Shown here piece after piece: positions 1-9,213 of a stretch of 64,000 nucleotides of DNA. The DNA lies in assembly GCF_000745425.1 (NCBI RefSeq), contig NZ_JQJH01000013.1, positions 1 to 64,000 of the forward strand, written 5' to 3'. A program made the position numbers and the translations under genes. The DNA is from Beijerinckia mobilis (GTDB lineage: Bacteria; Pseudomonadota; Alphaproteobacteria; Rhizobiales; Beijerinckiaceae). A model generated the notes under the pieces. The model saw only the letters and a list, made by a program, of their open reading frames with translations, was not told the DNA's origin and made no database searches. Each line of letters begins with the position of its first letter. Positions within the stretch are counted from its first letter, which is position 1.

Positions 1-309
1 GTTGGTCCCGTCAAGGAAAGTCATACCCAGTGCCGGGCTCTTCTGCTTCTGGACCAGGGCAAGCAGCCGTTCCCAGACCCCGAGCTTCGACCAGCGGATG
101 AATGTCTGCGCCGCCTTCCACCACGGACCAAGCTCCGGCGGAATGCTGCGCCATTTGGCACCGTTGGTGTGCCGCCAGAAGATCGCCGTAATGGTCCGAC
201 GCAGGTTCTGCAAAGGCGTTTTACCATGCGGCTGTACCGCCTGGATCAGAGGCTCCCAGATCGCCCAGGCTTCATCCGTGAAGACTTGTAAGCTCTTGTC
301 CGTGCTCAT
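1..309 (-). CDS. IS5-family transposase, N-terminal 103 residues
   Basis: Read on the minus strand from ATG at 309, this gives an open frame to the window edge starting MSTDKSLQVFTDEAWAIWEP. It contains the DUF4096-type N-terminal region (WRHTNGAKWRSIPPELGPWW, then a tryptophan-rich helix). The last visible residues are TFLDGTN, where the aspartate is expected to be the first acidic residue of the DDE catalytic triad. This is a standard IS5 transposase that cuts and pastes its own element. Only the amino-terminal third is present because the window ends. It is probably intact outside. Confidence 0.85.
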   Translation of the reverse strand, partial: MSTDKSLQVFTDEAWAIWEPLIQAVQPHGKTPLQNLRRTITAIFWRHTNGAKWRSIPPELGPWWKAAQTFIRWSKLGVWERLLALVQKQKSPALGMTFLDGTN

Positions 310-348
310 CAATCAGATATAGGGAATAATTCAAGAACTAACAGGCCC
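1..348 (-). mobile_element. IS5-family insertion sequence, partial (cut by window edge)
   Basis: The transposase start lies at 309 and the probable outer end of the element is near 348, where the minus strand begins GGGCCTGTTAGTTCTTG, a terminal-repeat-like sequence next to a CTAG. The element has landed in the 5' part of a cell-wall hydrolase gene that continues on the plus strand from about 352. The other end lies outside the window, so the target duplication cannot be checked. Confidence 0.75.
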
Positions 349-351
349 TAG

Positions 352-1259
352 TTTCGCGCTGGTCGCTGGAGATGGGCTCGAGGTCGGCTTCGACGGCGAT
401 GACTGCCTCGACTATACGGTCGGCGAACGAGATGATAAAACACTTCACAAAAATACGTCGCTCAGCGCATGGGAGAAGGGCCAATTGCTGAGGCGTATCG
501 ACGTTAGAGCAAAGGCGTTTGGCACAGCTGTAATGCATGCGAAGCTCAATGGGCGGGACTGGATCGCTCCGCTTACAATCCGCGTCGTCTCTAATCAGCA
601 AAACCGTCAGGTTGGGGCGTCCGCTGGGGAGGTTTCGCCGCAACTTCGCGTTGAGTTGCAAAGGCTCTCGCTGCGCGATGCGGTAATCCGAATTGCGGAA
701 GACCAGATGCACAGCGCAATCGCCACGCAGTCGGATGGGTTCGGCGTTTACAATATTGACGCCAAATTCAATTGGTGCGGCGCTTTCGCATATTGGTGCT
801 GGCAACAAGCCTGCGCGATTAAATCCGTACCCAATCCGTTTGGCTCTAACGGTGGAGTGTTGTGGTCTCCGCATAAAGGCAATCAGCTACGCGATGCGTG
901 ACGATACTCCCGTGCAGCTCCTGCGCTATGCAGTGTATGATCCAATGGGGTTAGTTAAGGATCCATGTACGGGAAAGCTCAGCAAGCAGGAATATCGAGA
1001 AATTGGATACAACGGCTGCGCTTTGGAGCGAGCCGACATCGTCCTCTACCGCGAGGGTACCGTTGGTAACTGGAAGCACGTCTGCCTTGCCTATGACGAT
1101 ACGCCGCCTTCGAGCGGACTATTACGTACGATCGACGGCAACCAGGGTAGAAACGCATCGATACAGATCCGTTCGCGCGATCTCGACGCAAAGGTCCAGG
1201 GCGGCGACCCCAGTCTCGTCTTCGTTCACGCTGGTCTAAGCAGCGGTTTTTTCTTCTAA
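352..1259 (+). pseudogene. CHAP/NlpC-like cell-wall hydrolase remnant, IS5-truncated and frameshifted
   Basis: An open frame with no start runs from the IS5 border (about 352) to a stop at 901, and the protein resumes one frame over at about 894 and ends at 1259. The first part carries NWCGAFAYWCWQQA, which looks like the nucleophile-cysteine helix of CHAP/NlpC amidases (Cys codon at 776). The second part carries GNWKHVCLAYDD (His codon at 1077) and then RTIDGN, matching the His strand and following strand of that fold. So both catalytic halves are there but in different frames, and the N-terminus is gone. Because it lies at the distal end of the T6SS operons it may have been a peptidoglycan-targeting effector; that role is inference. 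A sequencing error at about 893-900 would explain the frameshift but not the IS truncation. Confidence 0.65.
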
Positions 1260-1362
1260 TGGTAGACTTCCACAAAAAAGCTCGCGCACCTTCTCTTTTT
1301 GCCGCAGGCAGTGCATTCATTACTATCGGTGCCGTGCAGCTCCCTGAAGAAGAGGGTCGTCT

Positions 1363-2181
1363 CTATCTCCAGCAGGCGGCGCGTTCTCCGCTCGCCAGTT
1401 CTTGTAACGAGTCGAGTGACTGCTCCACCGTCGCGACATCCATGGCAGGCTGTGTTTTCTCGATAATTTGCTTGCTCGTTGCAAGATAAATGATCGGTAA
1501 ATCGAGAAACTGGCTGGGACCTGCTTTATGCAAGACGAACTCCAAACTTTCTGATGCGATTTCGCTTGCGGGTCCTGCGAATTTGCGAAATCTAACTGGA
1601 TCGAATGTCTCCCATCCGCGTCTCCGCAAGATGTCCTCGCTTTTTTGCATAGCGTCGTCATGGGCGCGAAGTATGGCGTTCCGCAACCGGAATGTTGCGT
1701 CGACGATCATGCTTTTCTCGGCCTTCTGGTCCGGCTTCTGCCACTCTACACTTGTTCGCAGAATATCCAGCACGGGGCGCGCACCCACGATCTCCAGCAG
1801 GCGATCCCCATAATTTTCCGGAGGAAATAGCATGTCCGTACGCGCCTGGGGCGCGATGAGTGCTTTACGCAGGCCGGCCCGTTTCAGGCTCAAAGGAAGA
1901 TTCGCGATGTTTCTGACGTCCATCTCGGGTGCGAAGAGGGCCCGATGCGCCGCTACCTGCCCGTCAGTTCCTCTGAAATCTTGCGATTTTGCGCCGGTCG
2001 TGCCAGTAACGTTCCTACCGGCGGAAATGGATTTCAGAAAAACAACCTGGGTAAGTATGTCATTCATGGCAGTGACGCGTCCACGCGCGTGATCGCCTAT
2101 GTTGCGAGATTCGAGCTTGCCTGGCGCGAATTTCGGCTGAGGCGTCCCACCCCAAACTGGACCAGTTTGTCCTCGGCTCAT
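1363..2181 (-). CDS. hypothetical protein at the end of the T6SS operon
   Basis: A 272-residue soluble protein I do not recognise. ATG at 2181 is preceded by GGAGAG about nine bases upstream, which supports this start; a second Met at residue 39 is possible. No signal peptide or membrane segment is evident. The central part (residues about 100-240) is charged and probably helical, including a stretch around RLRNAILRAHDDAMQKSEDI. It lies 51 bp downstream of the lysozyme-like gene on the same strand, so it is probably co-transcribed with the effector module. It could be an adaptor, a cognate immunity protein or an unrelated cargo protein. Nothing in the sequence decides among these. Confidence 0.6.
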   Translation of the reverse strand: MSRGQTGPVWGGTPQPKFAPGKLESRNIGDHARGRVTAMNDILTQVVFLKSISAGRNVTGTTGAKSQDFRGTDGQVAAHRALFAPEMDVRNIANLPLSLKRAGLRKALIAPQARTDMLFPPENYGDRLLEIVGARPVLDILRTSVEWQKPDQKAEKSMIVDATFRLRNAILRAHDDAMQKSEDILRRRGWETFDPVRFRKFAGPASEIASESLEFVLHKAGPSQFLDLPIIYLATSKQIIEKTQPAMDVATVEQSLDSLQELASGERAACWR

Positions 2182-2232
2182 TATCTCTATCTCTCCTTGT
2201 ATCTAATGTAAGGACAAGATGGCCAGGTCAAA

Positions 2233-2919
2233 CTACCCTTCGATAGCGATTGGTTTCGTAATGATCGCAGGATAGTAAAGAAGCGCCGGGCTGTAAAAGC
2301 CATCGGCCGCGCCAGCGAGCACCGCCGCAGCATTCTTAAATAGTTTCTGATTGGCATTATTTCGAGGGATCACGCCGGAGTTGCCTATTTCGCTCATGCG
2401 GCAGTTGCTTGCAGCATCGTCGAAGTCGAGCGCCGCGCATGCCCGCGAAAATTTTGGCCATCCCTTAGTGAAGCCCGGCCCCATAGCCCAAGCCATGCTC
2501 AACAAGCCCATTTGGGCGTCGGCCGGCCAAGAGTCGAATTTCGAGAACGATTGCTGCCTTTTGAGGAGGGCCTCATGCTCCGAAAGCTTCCTGCGAATAA
2601 GACTATCGATGGAACTGTCATCGAGTTCCAAAGTGCAAAGGCGATCGCAGGCCTGCCACCTCTTCTGAGCGAGTTCGGGTTTGCTTTTGATGAGCCTCCA
2701 CTCGGCTTCGATTTCAGCGCGAGAAGCAAAAGTGCCTGGATTTGCCACCCCTGGCTTTGTTCTTTTCTTGAATGGCAGGATCACGGCATACCCTATCGGA
2801 TCGATGAGATTGCCCATCCCGATCGTTATCAAGCCCGTGACATCCTGATACATAAAGTGAACTAGACCTTCGAGAGGCTCGTTGAAGGATCGCCATTTGG
2901 CGGCAACGCTTGGATACAT
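2233..2919 (-). CDS. T4-lysozyme-like muramidase, probable T6SS effector
   Basis: A 228-residue protein starting at ATG 2919 (MYPSVAAKW), ten bases after the stop of the preceding gene. The frame stays open upstream to 3117, but that part overlaps the neighbour. Residues 17-32 fit the T4 lysozyme catalytic site: E17 (LEGL), D26 (MYQD) and T32 (LITIGMGN) keep the exact 9- and 6-residue spacing of Glu11, Asp20 and Thr26. The enzyme would cut the MurNAc-GlcNAc bond of peptidoglycan. There is no signal peptide, so delivery would need a secretion machine. Its position just after clpV and behind a Cys-rich exported protein suggests a T6SS effector with its immunity partner. The fold call is from motif spacing; the effector role is inference. 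Confidence 0.7.
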   Translation of the reverse strand: MYPSVAAKWRSFNEPLEGLVHFMYQDVTGLITIGMGNLIDPIGYAVILPFKKRTKPGVANPGTFASRAEIEAEWRLIKSKPELAQKRWQACDRLCTLELDDSSIDSLIRRKLSEHEALLKRQQSFSKFDSWPADAQMGLLSMAWAMGPGFTKGWPKFSRACAALDFDDAASNCRMSEIGNSGVIPRNNANQKLFKNAAAVLAGAADGFYSPALLYYPAIITKPIAIEG

Positions 2920-2929
2920 GGGTCCGCTC

Positions 2930-3376
2930 TTATCTTGTTCGTGAAAACCTCGCGCCGTCGAGGGTGCCTCGCACCCCACAATAAACTGCGCGGCAGCGCT
3001 GCTCGACGTCTTCGACAATCCAAATATCGTTCTTTGGGTGTAATCTGAGCGTACAAGGTTTGTCTGCCCGCAGTCCTTCCGCGCTGAACTCAGGCGCGCC
3101 GTCGTGAGATGCTCCATTCGCCTCTAGGGCACACACATGTCCTTGGTCGAAGCTCAAGCGGAGGGTCAATTTTAATGTCCGGTCCGACGTTCGTTCGATC
3201 TTAAGCGTATCCGTCTTTTTTGTTGGAACGCATTCCAAATCACCCTTTGGACAACCTCTGCCATGATAGAGGCCGATCGCATCCGACGCATAGGCTAACG
3301 ATCCCCCAATAAATGACAATAATGTGTACGATATCGTGGCGACACCTCGAAGTCTGTTGTTGCAGTCGACTGTCAT
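2930..3376 (-). CDS. exported Cys-rich protein, candidate immunity protein for the muramidase
   Basis: A 148-residue protein. I chose ATG 3376 because GGAG sits ten bases upstream; an upstream ATG at 3418 would overlap clpV. Residues 1-29 look like a Sec signal peptide ending in an AYA-type cleavage site. The mature part has six cysteines (in GRGC, LEC, HVC, KPC, QRC and VYC), which could make three disulfides in the periplasm. The pattern is like small periplasmic lysozyme-inhibitor-type proteins, but I cannot assign a family. Its gene is between clpV and the lysozyme-like gene with very short gaps. An exported protein paired with a muramidase without a signal is what a T6SS immunity-effector pair looks like. 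That pairing is inference. Confidence 0.6.
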   Translation of the reverse strand: MTVDCNNRLRGVATISYTLLSFIGGSLAYASDAIGLYHGRGCPKGDLECVPTKKTDTLKIERTSDRTLKLTLRLSFDQGHVCALEANGASHDGAPEFSAEGLRADKPCTLRLHPKNDIWIVEDVEQRCRAVYCGVRGTLDGARFSRTR

Positions 3377-3408
3377 CTGCCGATATCTCCATAGGAACTG
3401 CCTGAATT

Positions 3409-6042
3409 TCACCCCCACTCATACCCAAACACACCATCCTCTACCTTCACACGCGCCTCGCGTAAATCCTTTTTCGCGAGCGAGCGTGTCAGAAATTCGC
3501 GCGAGAGTGCGGGCAGCAGCGTGTTGGTGATGATATTGTCGATGATGCGACCGCCAGAATCCGGATCAGCGCATTGAGCCACAATGTGATCGACGACGGC
3601 ATCGTCATAGATGAAAGCGGCTTTGTGGTTTTCCTCGATGCGCTTGCCGATGCGGTTCAGTTGCAGACGAACGATACCAGCGAGCATCTCGGGTGACAGC
3701 GGGAAATAGGGGATGACGACAATGCGCCCGAGCAGCGCCGGCGGGAAGAAGCGCTGCAATTCCGGACGCAAAGCGGTGGCGAGGGCCTCCGGATTTTCCT
3801 GGAAAGAGGGGTCGGCGCCAAGCTCCATGATGAGATCGGTACCGACATTCGAGGTCAGGATGATGAGCGTGTTCTTGAAATCGATGCGGCGTCCGGAACC
3901 ATCTTCCATCTGCCCCTTGTCGAAGACTTGAAAGAAGATTTCATGCACATCGGGATGGGCCTTTTCGATCTCGTCGAGCAGGACGACGCTGTAAGGCTTG
4001 CGGCGCACCGCCTCGGTGAGGCGTCCACCCTCGCCATAGCCGACATAGCCGGGCGGGGCGCCCTTCAAAGTGGAAACCGTATGTGCTTCCTGAAATTCCG
4101 ACATATTGATGGTGATGAGGTTCTGCTCGCCACCGTAGAGCGCTTCCGCGAGGGCCAGCGCCGTCTCCGTCTTGCCGACGCCCGATGGACCGCAGAGCAT
4201 GAACACGCCGATCGGTTTACTGGGGTTGTCGAGCCGTGCCCGGTTTGTTTCGATCCGCTTGGCGATCATCGCGAGGCCATGGCTCTGGCCGATCACGCGG
4301 CGATTGAGGATTTCCGGCAAGCGCAGTATCGTCTCGATCTCATCCTTGACCATGCGGCCAATGGGAATGCCCGTCCAATCCGAGACGACGGCAGCAACCG
4401 ATTGCTCGTCCACATGGGCAAAGACCGTGCGGCTTTCTGGATCAAGCGCGGCGAGTTCCGATAGACAGGCGTCAAGCTTTGCACGATGCTCGCGGCCCGC
4501 TTCATCCTCTTGTGATATCGTGGCAGGATTACGCAGCAAGCAAATCTCTTCGACGATCGCCTTTTCTTTTTCCCAGCTTGCTTCGAGAGTGCTGAGCCTC
4601 TCCCTTGCCTGAGCGATCGCAGTGTCGATCTCGGCGAGGCGTGCGGCGCTGTCGGCGCCGAGATCGCGGTCCGTCAGAAGCGATGCTTTTTCCCGCTCCA
4701 GCGCGGCAATTTCAACGTGCTGATCAGCGATCGCTGCAGGCGTGGTGGACTGGCTGATGGCGACACGCGCGCTGGCCGTGTCGAGGAGACTTACGGCCTT
4801 GTCCGGTAATTGCCTTGCAGGAATATAGCGCTGCGACAGTTTCACCGCGGCGACAATGGCCGCGTCCGCAATACGCACGCCATGATGCTTTTCCATGGGC
4901 TCCAGGACGCCACGCAACATGGCGATCGCGCGAGCTGTATCCGGCTCATCGATCTGGATTGGCTGGAAACGGCGTGTCAGAGCCGGGTCTTTCTCGAAAT
5001 ATTGCCTATATTCGCTCCAGGTCGTTGCGGCAATTGTGCGCAGGGTTCCACGCGCGAGCGCGGGCTTGAGGAGATTTGCGGCATCGCCAGTGCCGGCCGC
5101 ACCACCAGCGCCGATCAGCGTATGGGCTTCGTCGATGAACAGGATGATCGGTTTCGGCGAGTTCTGCACCTCGTCAATGACGGAACGCAGACGCTGCTCG
5201 AACTCTCCTTTCATCGACGCGCCTGCCTGCATGAGGCCGACATCGAGTGCACGCAAGGTGACATTGCGCAAGGGTGGCGGTACTTCGCCGGAAATGATCG
5301 CCTGCGCGAAACCTTCCACCACAGCGGTCTTGCCGACACCGGCCTCCCCGGTCAGAATCGGATTGTTCTGGCGCCGCCGCATCAGCACGTCGATGATTTT
5401 GCGGATTTCCTCATCGCGGCCGAGAACTGGGTCGATGGCACCAGCGCGGGCCCGCGCGGTGAGATCCTGCGAGAAGCGATCGAGCGCCGTCTGACCGCGT
5501 GTCGTCTCCGGCTCGCCCGACGTCTTCTGCGCAAGCCCTGATCCGTCGATCGGACGCAGGTTTTCCTCGACGGACGACGCCCAGATCTTACGATGTTCCT
5601 CCATCAGCGTGTCGACGCTGATCTTGGTGAATTCTTTCGAGATAGACAAAAGCGCGCTGCGCAACCGATCGGTTTTTAGGAGACTGGTAAGCACATGGCC
5701 TGTGCGGATTTGCACCTCGGCGAAGAAAAGCGTGGCATAATGCCAGCCGCGATCGAGCACCTCGATGACAGCGCCGGAATATTGCGGTGTCTCGGTCTGG
5801 TTCTTCTTCAAGCCATCGAGTGCGTGGGCGATGTCGGAGGCGAGCCGCGTGCGATCGAGGTTGAAATGGTCTGCGGTGAGATCGACGTCAGTGCCGCTTT
5901 TTGCAAGGATCTGATCGATCCAATGGGCGAGTTCGACATAGCGGTGGCCAAAACCCTTGGCCTGACGATGGGCTTTCGCAATCGTCTCGAAACCGACGGT
6001 ATTCAGCTTGCCTGTGACCGTCTCGAGCCCGATGTCAGTCAT
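3409..6042 (-). CDS. clpV: ClpV/TssH, T6SS sheath-recycling AAA+ ATPase
   Basis: An 877-residue ClpB/ClpV-type double AAA+ ATPase that disassembles the contracted TssB-TssC sheath in the cytoplasm. The N-domain (about 1-160) is followed by NBD1 with Walker A GEAGVGKTA at 232-240 and the Walker B DEAH at 304-307. NBD2 has Walker A GPSGVGKTE near residue 618. A coiled middle region lies between them, and the C-terminal D2-small domain is present. Length is normal for TssH. Its start overlaps the tssG stop by four bases (ATGA), which implies translational coupling. It is the last core gene of the minus-strand operon, with the effector module directly after it. Confidence 0.96.
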   Translation of the reverse strand: MTDIGLETVTGKLNTVGFETIAKAHRQAKGFGHRYVELAHWIDQILAKSGTDVDLTADHFNLDRTRLASDIAHALDGLKKNQTETPQYSGAVIEVLDRGWHYATLFFAEVQIRTGHVLTSLLKTDRLRSALLSISKEFTKISVDTLMEEHRKIWASSVEENLRPIDGSGLAQKTSGEPETTRGQTALDRFSQDLTARARAGAIDPVLGRDEEIRKIIDVLMRRRQNNPILTGEAGVGKTAVVEGFAQAIISGEVPPPLRNVTLRALDVGLMQAGASMKGEFEQRLRSVIDEVQNSPKPIILFIDEAHTLIGAGGAAGTGDAANLLKPALARGTLRTIAATTWSEYRQYFEKDPALTRRFQPIQIDEPDTARAIAMLRGVLEPMEKHHGVRIADAAIVAAVKLSQRYIPARQLPDKAVSLLDTASARVAISQSTTPAAIADQHVEIAALEREKASLLTDRDLGADSAARLAEIDTAIAQARERLSTLEASWEKEKAIVEEICLLRNPATISQEDEAGREHRAKLDACLSELAALDPESRTVFAHVDEQSVAAVVSDWTGIPIGRMVKDEIETILRLPEILNRRVIGQSHGLAMIAKRIETNRARLDNPSKPIGVFMLCGPSGVGKTETALALAEALYGGEQNLITINMSEFQEAHTVSTLKGAPPGYVGYGEGGRLTEAVRRKPYSVVLLDEIEKAHPDVHEIFFQVFDKGQMEDGSGRRIDFKNTLIILTSNVGTDLIMELGADPSFQENPEALATALRPELQRFFPPALLGRIVVIPYFPLSPEMLAGIVRLQLNRIGKRIEENHKAAFIYDDAVVDHIVAQCADPDSGGRIIDNIITNTLLPALSREFLTRSLAKKDLREARVKVEDGVFGYEWG

Positions 6043-7247
6043 GATTGCTTGAGCTCCACATCGCGTTTGTTCTCTCGCTCGCGGCGCTTTCGTTCTGCCG
6101 GATGGAAGCGGGCGTCACAGCGATAGCCCTGCTGTTCCTCCTCGGCTGCGCCGATGAGCCAACTGGTCCAGCCGAGCATCGCGCCAGCGCGCCCAGCCTT
6201 TCGCGCTCCGAGTCGAATCGGCTCCGCGCAACGGGCCGGCAGCGCGAGTTCCACATCCCAATCGAGTTCGTCGCCAACATAAAGAAAAAGCAGATCGACG
6301 AGCCGGTCGCAGTCAGATCCCGGGGGCAGGAAACGCAGATATTGCGCCATATCCGCCACATAGAGGCGTATGCGAATTTTGTCCTGAACGCTGAACGATG
6401 CGGCACCGACGAGGAGATCCATGCCGAGGCGGCTGAAGCGTTGGCCAAGCGTGGAGCGCTCTTCTTTGTCGAACACCAGCCATGAACCGACGAATTCCAT
6501 GATCTCGGATTCAACACCAAGCAGACCGCGGACCGCCTGGCGAAGGCGAGAAGCCGATTTCGCCTGGGCGCCGAGCAGCCCCGCGTAGAGTCCGATCCCT
6601 GCAGGGATGGAGTGTGTCTGGTCAACGCCTGCCCGGGGCAAAAGCAGCGGTGCAAATGCAGGGGAGCCTAAACCGAGGCAGGTAAGGATATAGGTGCCGA
6701 AGCGATCATATTCTGGGCGATCGGCTTGAACGATCGGCCGCGCATCTGCCCAAGCGCGGAAGAACAATTGAATGAAGCGATTGTTGAAGAGATCGAGGAA
6801 GTGGATAAACGAATCATCGTCGTCGAGTGCAAACCCACGTGCCTCCTCGGTCAGATGAAAGGGAAGGGCGCCTTGCGGCCCGAGCAACCCGAGAAAGGCC
6901 GTGACTACATGAATTTTGTCAGGCGGGGTGTTGTCGGAAGTGTTCGCCTCGCTTGCGTTGATCTTACGGGGATTATTCGACCGGTGCACGATCTCCCGGA
7001 TGGTGGAGCCCGGGAATGCCATCCAGGGTTCCTGGCCGAAAGAAATTGGAACTTCGGCTGAGAAATCGGAGCTCTCGATCCTCACGATTTCTTCGCGACG
7101 TGTGGAACTGTCGCCGATCCGCGGGCGGGATGCGGAAAAGACGCTTTCGTGTTGCAGCGGCGCGCCAAGACTGCGCTCGATGTAGCGCATCATGTCCAAA
7201 AAATCGAAGCGCCATGGTTCGCGCGAGAGCGCGTCATAATAGCTCAA
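6039..7247 (-). CDS. tssG: TssG (ImpH/VasB) baseplate protein
   Basis: A 402-residue protein matching the ImpH/VasB/TssG family. It begins with the typical short N-terminus and continues with EPWRFDFLDMMRYIERSLG, the conserved opening of these proteins. TssG bridges two TssF copies in each T6SS baseplate wedge. The start overlaps the tssF stop by four bases and the stop overlaps the clpV start by four, as expected for subunits made in fixed ratios. The C-terminal 25 residues are unusually charged (ERKRRERENKRDVELKQS). No defects are seen. Confidence 0.93.
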   Translation of the reverse strand: MSYYDALSREPWRFDFLDMMRYIERSLGAPLQHESVFSASRPRIGDSSTRREEIVRIESSDFSAEVPISFGQEPWMAFPGSTIREIVHRSNNPRKINASEANTSDNTPPDKIHVVTAFLGLLGPQGALPFHLTEEARGFALDDDDSFIHFLDLFNNRFIQLFFRAWADARPIVQADRPEYDRFGTYILTCLGLGSPAFAPLLLPRAGVDQTHSIPAGIGLYAGLLGAQAKSASRLRQAVRGLLGVESEIMEFVGSWLVFDKEERSTLGQRFSRLGMDLLVGAASFSVQDKIRIRLYVADMAQYLRFLPPGSDCDRLVDLLFLYVGDELDWDVELALPARCAEPIRLGARKAGRAGAMLGWTSWLIGAAEEEQQGYRCDARFHPAERKRRERENKRDVELKQS

Positions 7248-9211
7248 AGGGCCCTCCGGGTGCCGAGCCTCACGGGCCAGCGCATGATTTCACCGCGTTC
7301 CGTGGTGCGGACCACGAGCTGGGTGAAATGATTGAAGGCCGCATATTCGCTGTAGAAGCGATCGAGGATCGCGCCGAGCAGGAAAGCGCCTGTCCCTTCG
7401 AAGGATTTCTCGTCGAGCATTACAGTGATTTCGGTCCCGCGAGCGGGACCAATGCCGCTGCCGCAGCGAACACGCCGCGTGACCGGACGGCTGTCGACCG
7501 AGACGATGCCACGCACGCGGCGGTCGCTCGATGCGTCGTTTGGATCGCAAAATGTCGCCAGAATCTCGCGAAGCGCTTGTGCGTTCTTTCCCGCGCCATT
7601 GGTCGTGAGACCGAGATGGTTCAGGCTCAACATGTTGATGAGCCGCCAGGCGACACTACCCGTATGCGCGGTTTCGGCGCTCCGCCGTGAATAGGCAACG
7701 ACCGGCTCGCGTGGCTTCGAGGGTCCGGCCACGCAGACGACGTCAAGTTCAACATCGTCCGTCAAGCGAAAATCCGAACTTCCTTGCCCGAACGGCAGAT
7801 GCTCGGGCAGATGCCGGTTGGAGCAAAGCGCACGGACGCTGAGTTCGGCGACTCCTGAACCGGGTTCGGAGAACGATCCGGAATCGCCGAGCGTGATGAA
7901 CATATCGGTTCCGATATAGGTCGATGCGACGCCATAACGTTTTTCCTCGATCGTCCGCTTCCGGGAGGTGCGCCGGATTGTGTAATGGAGTGCATTTTTC
8001 TCCTGTGTCTGGCGATTTGGCGCATAGAGCGGATAGATCGGCTGTTTTTCGGCCACTCCCGGAAAATGTGCATGAACGTCGATGAGGCGATGGGGCTCGA
8101 ATTCGAGATAGCGGCTCTTGTCGGGAATGATGTGATATTCATGCTGGTTTTGATTGACCGTGATACGGTCAGTCGTCATCTCGAACAAATTGACAACGGG
8201 GGCAGCATAAAGAGTGAACATGTCGCGCTGCACGGCTGCGGTGAGTGTCGCATTGACTTCATTGAAGCCCAAGATGACATCGATCGTGCGTGCAGGTATC
8301 CGGCCTAACGCCTTCGCGTGATCAAGAACGAGATCGAACCCCAAGAATTTTCGGGCGAACATGAAATATTCGCGGATCAGATCGAAACCGTGAAAGATGC
8401 GATCGTCGTTTGGGAGCAGCGACTCTGTCTCTTCGAAGCCGAGCTGACGGATAAGCTCCTTAGGCGCCTCGACGATGGTGGCATCGCTGTTTTCATCAAC
8501 ATAGCGAAACCAAAGGCCGGTGCAATGGCCGAATATCTGCTCATAAAGCGTGTTGGCATGGGCCTCCGCGCCAACGAGATAGATCGGCAGGTTGGGGGCT
8601 TTTGTCTCGTTGAACAGTGAGCCCGGCTGAGGCGACGCGGCCTTTTCGGCAGACTCATTCGTCGGATCAGAGGTGCTGGCGATCGTGAGCGTGATCTTGA
8701 GGCCGGCTACCGTTTCCGGCCGCACATTGACTTTCAATGGCTGCAGTGCGCTCGCACTTGTGTAATATTCGGCCGATTTGAGGTAGAAGGGCCAAAGCGT
8801 GATCGGGGTTGTGAGCTTGTAGCGACAGGTGACCTGGCGATTGACATCGGCGTAGGTCGCGTCGATGTTGGATCCGCGCGGAAAATGCTGTCCCTCAAAC
8901 AGGACAGTGTCGCCATATTTTGGGAGAACCTTGACCAAGGCTGCGGAAGGTGTCGGCGCAAGATAATGCGGGATAAGCTGCTCGATCAGATTATTGGTGA
9001 ATTCGGGAAACTCATGCTTGATCTTGAGCTGAACGCGTGCCGCAAGAAATGCTGCTCCTTCGAGAAGGCCCGCAATCATGGGATCCGCGCGATCGCGCTG
9101 CAAGCCGCCGAGACGTTTTGCAATATCTGGATATTCTTCGGCGAATTCCGCAGCATGCTCATAGAAGAGACCAAGCTCTCGATTGTATAGATCGAGGAAT
9201 TCCCGGTTCAT
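7244..9211 (-). CDS. tssF: TssF (ImpG/VasA) baseplate protein
   Basis: A 655-residue protein of the ImpG/VasA/TssF family. It opens with the recognisable MNREFLDLYNRELGLFYEHA, in which the pattern (YNREL...aeeyPdiAkRLG) is shared across TssF proteins. TssF is the major baseplate wedge subunit, two per TssG, and docks the sheath and the VgrG spike to the membrane complex. ATG at 9211 is two bases after the tssE stop, and the end overlaps tssG. Length and context are normal. Confidence 0.95.
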   Translation of the reverse strand: MNREFLDLYNRELGLFYEHAAEFAEEYPDIAKRLGGLQRDRADPMIAGLLEGAAFLAARVQLKIKHEFPEFTNNLIEQLIPHYLAPTPSAALVKVLPKYGDTVLFEGQHFPRGSNIDATYADVNRQVTCRYKLTTPITLWPFYLKSAEYYTSASALQPLKVNVRPETVAGLKITLTIASTSDPTNESAEKAASPQPGSLFNETKAPNLPIYLVGAEAHANTLYEQIFGHCTGLWFRYVDENSDATIVEAPKELIRQLGFEETESLLPNDDRIFHGFDLIREYFMFARKFLGFDLVLDHAKALGRIPARTIDVILGFNEVNATLTAAVQRDMFTLYAAPVVNLFEMTTDRITVNQNQHEYHIIPDKSRYLEFEPHRLIDVHAHFPGVAEKQPIYPLYAPNRQTQEKNALHYTIRRTSRKRTIEEKRYGVASTYIGTDMFITLGDSGSFSEPGSGVAELSVRALCSNRHLPEHLPFGQGSSDFRLTDDVELDVVCVAGPSKPREPVVAYSRRSAETAHTGSVAWRLINMLSLNHLGLTTNGAGKNAQALREILATFCDPNDASSDRRVRGIVSVDSRPVTRRVRCGSGIGPARGTEITVMLDEKSFEGTGAFLLGAILDRFYSEYAAFNHFTQLVVRTTERGEIMRWPVRLGTRRAL

Positions 9212-9213
9212 TG

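Noticed and set aside
2-322. 106-codon plus-strand frame at the left edge
   Set aside because: The minus strand gives a clear IS5 transposase from ATG 309; this is antisense.
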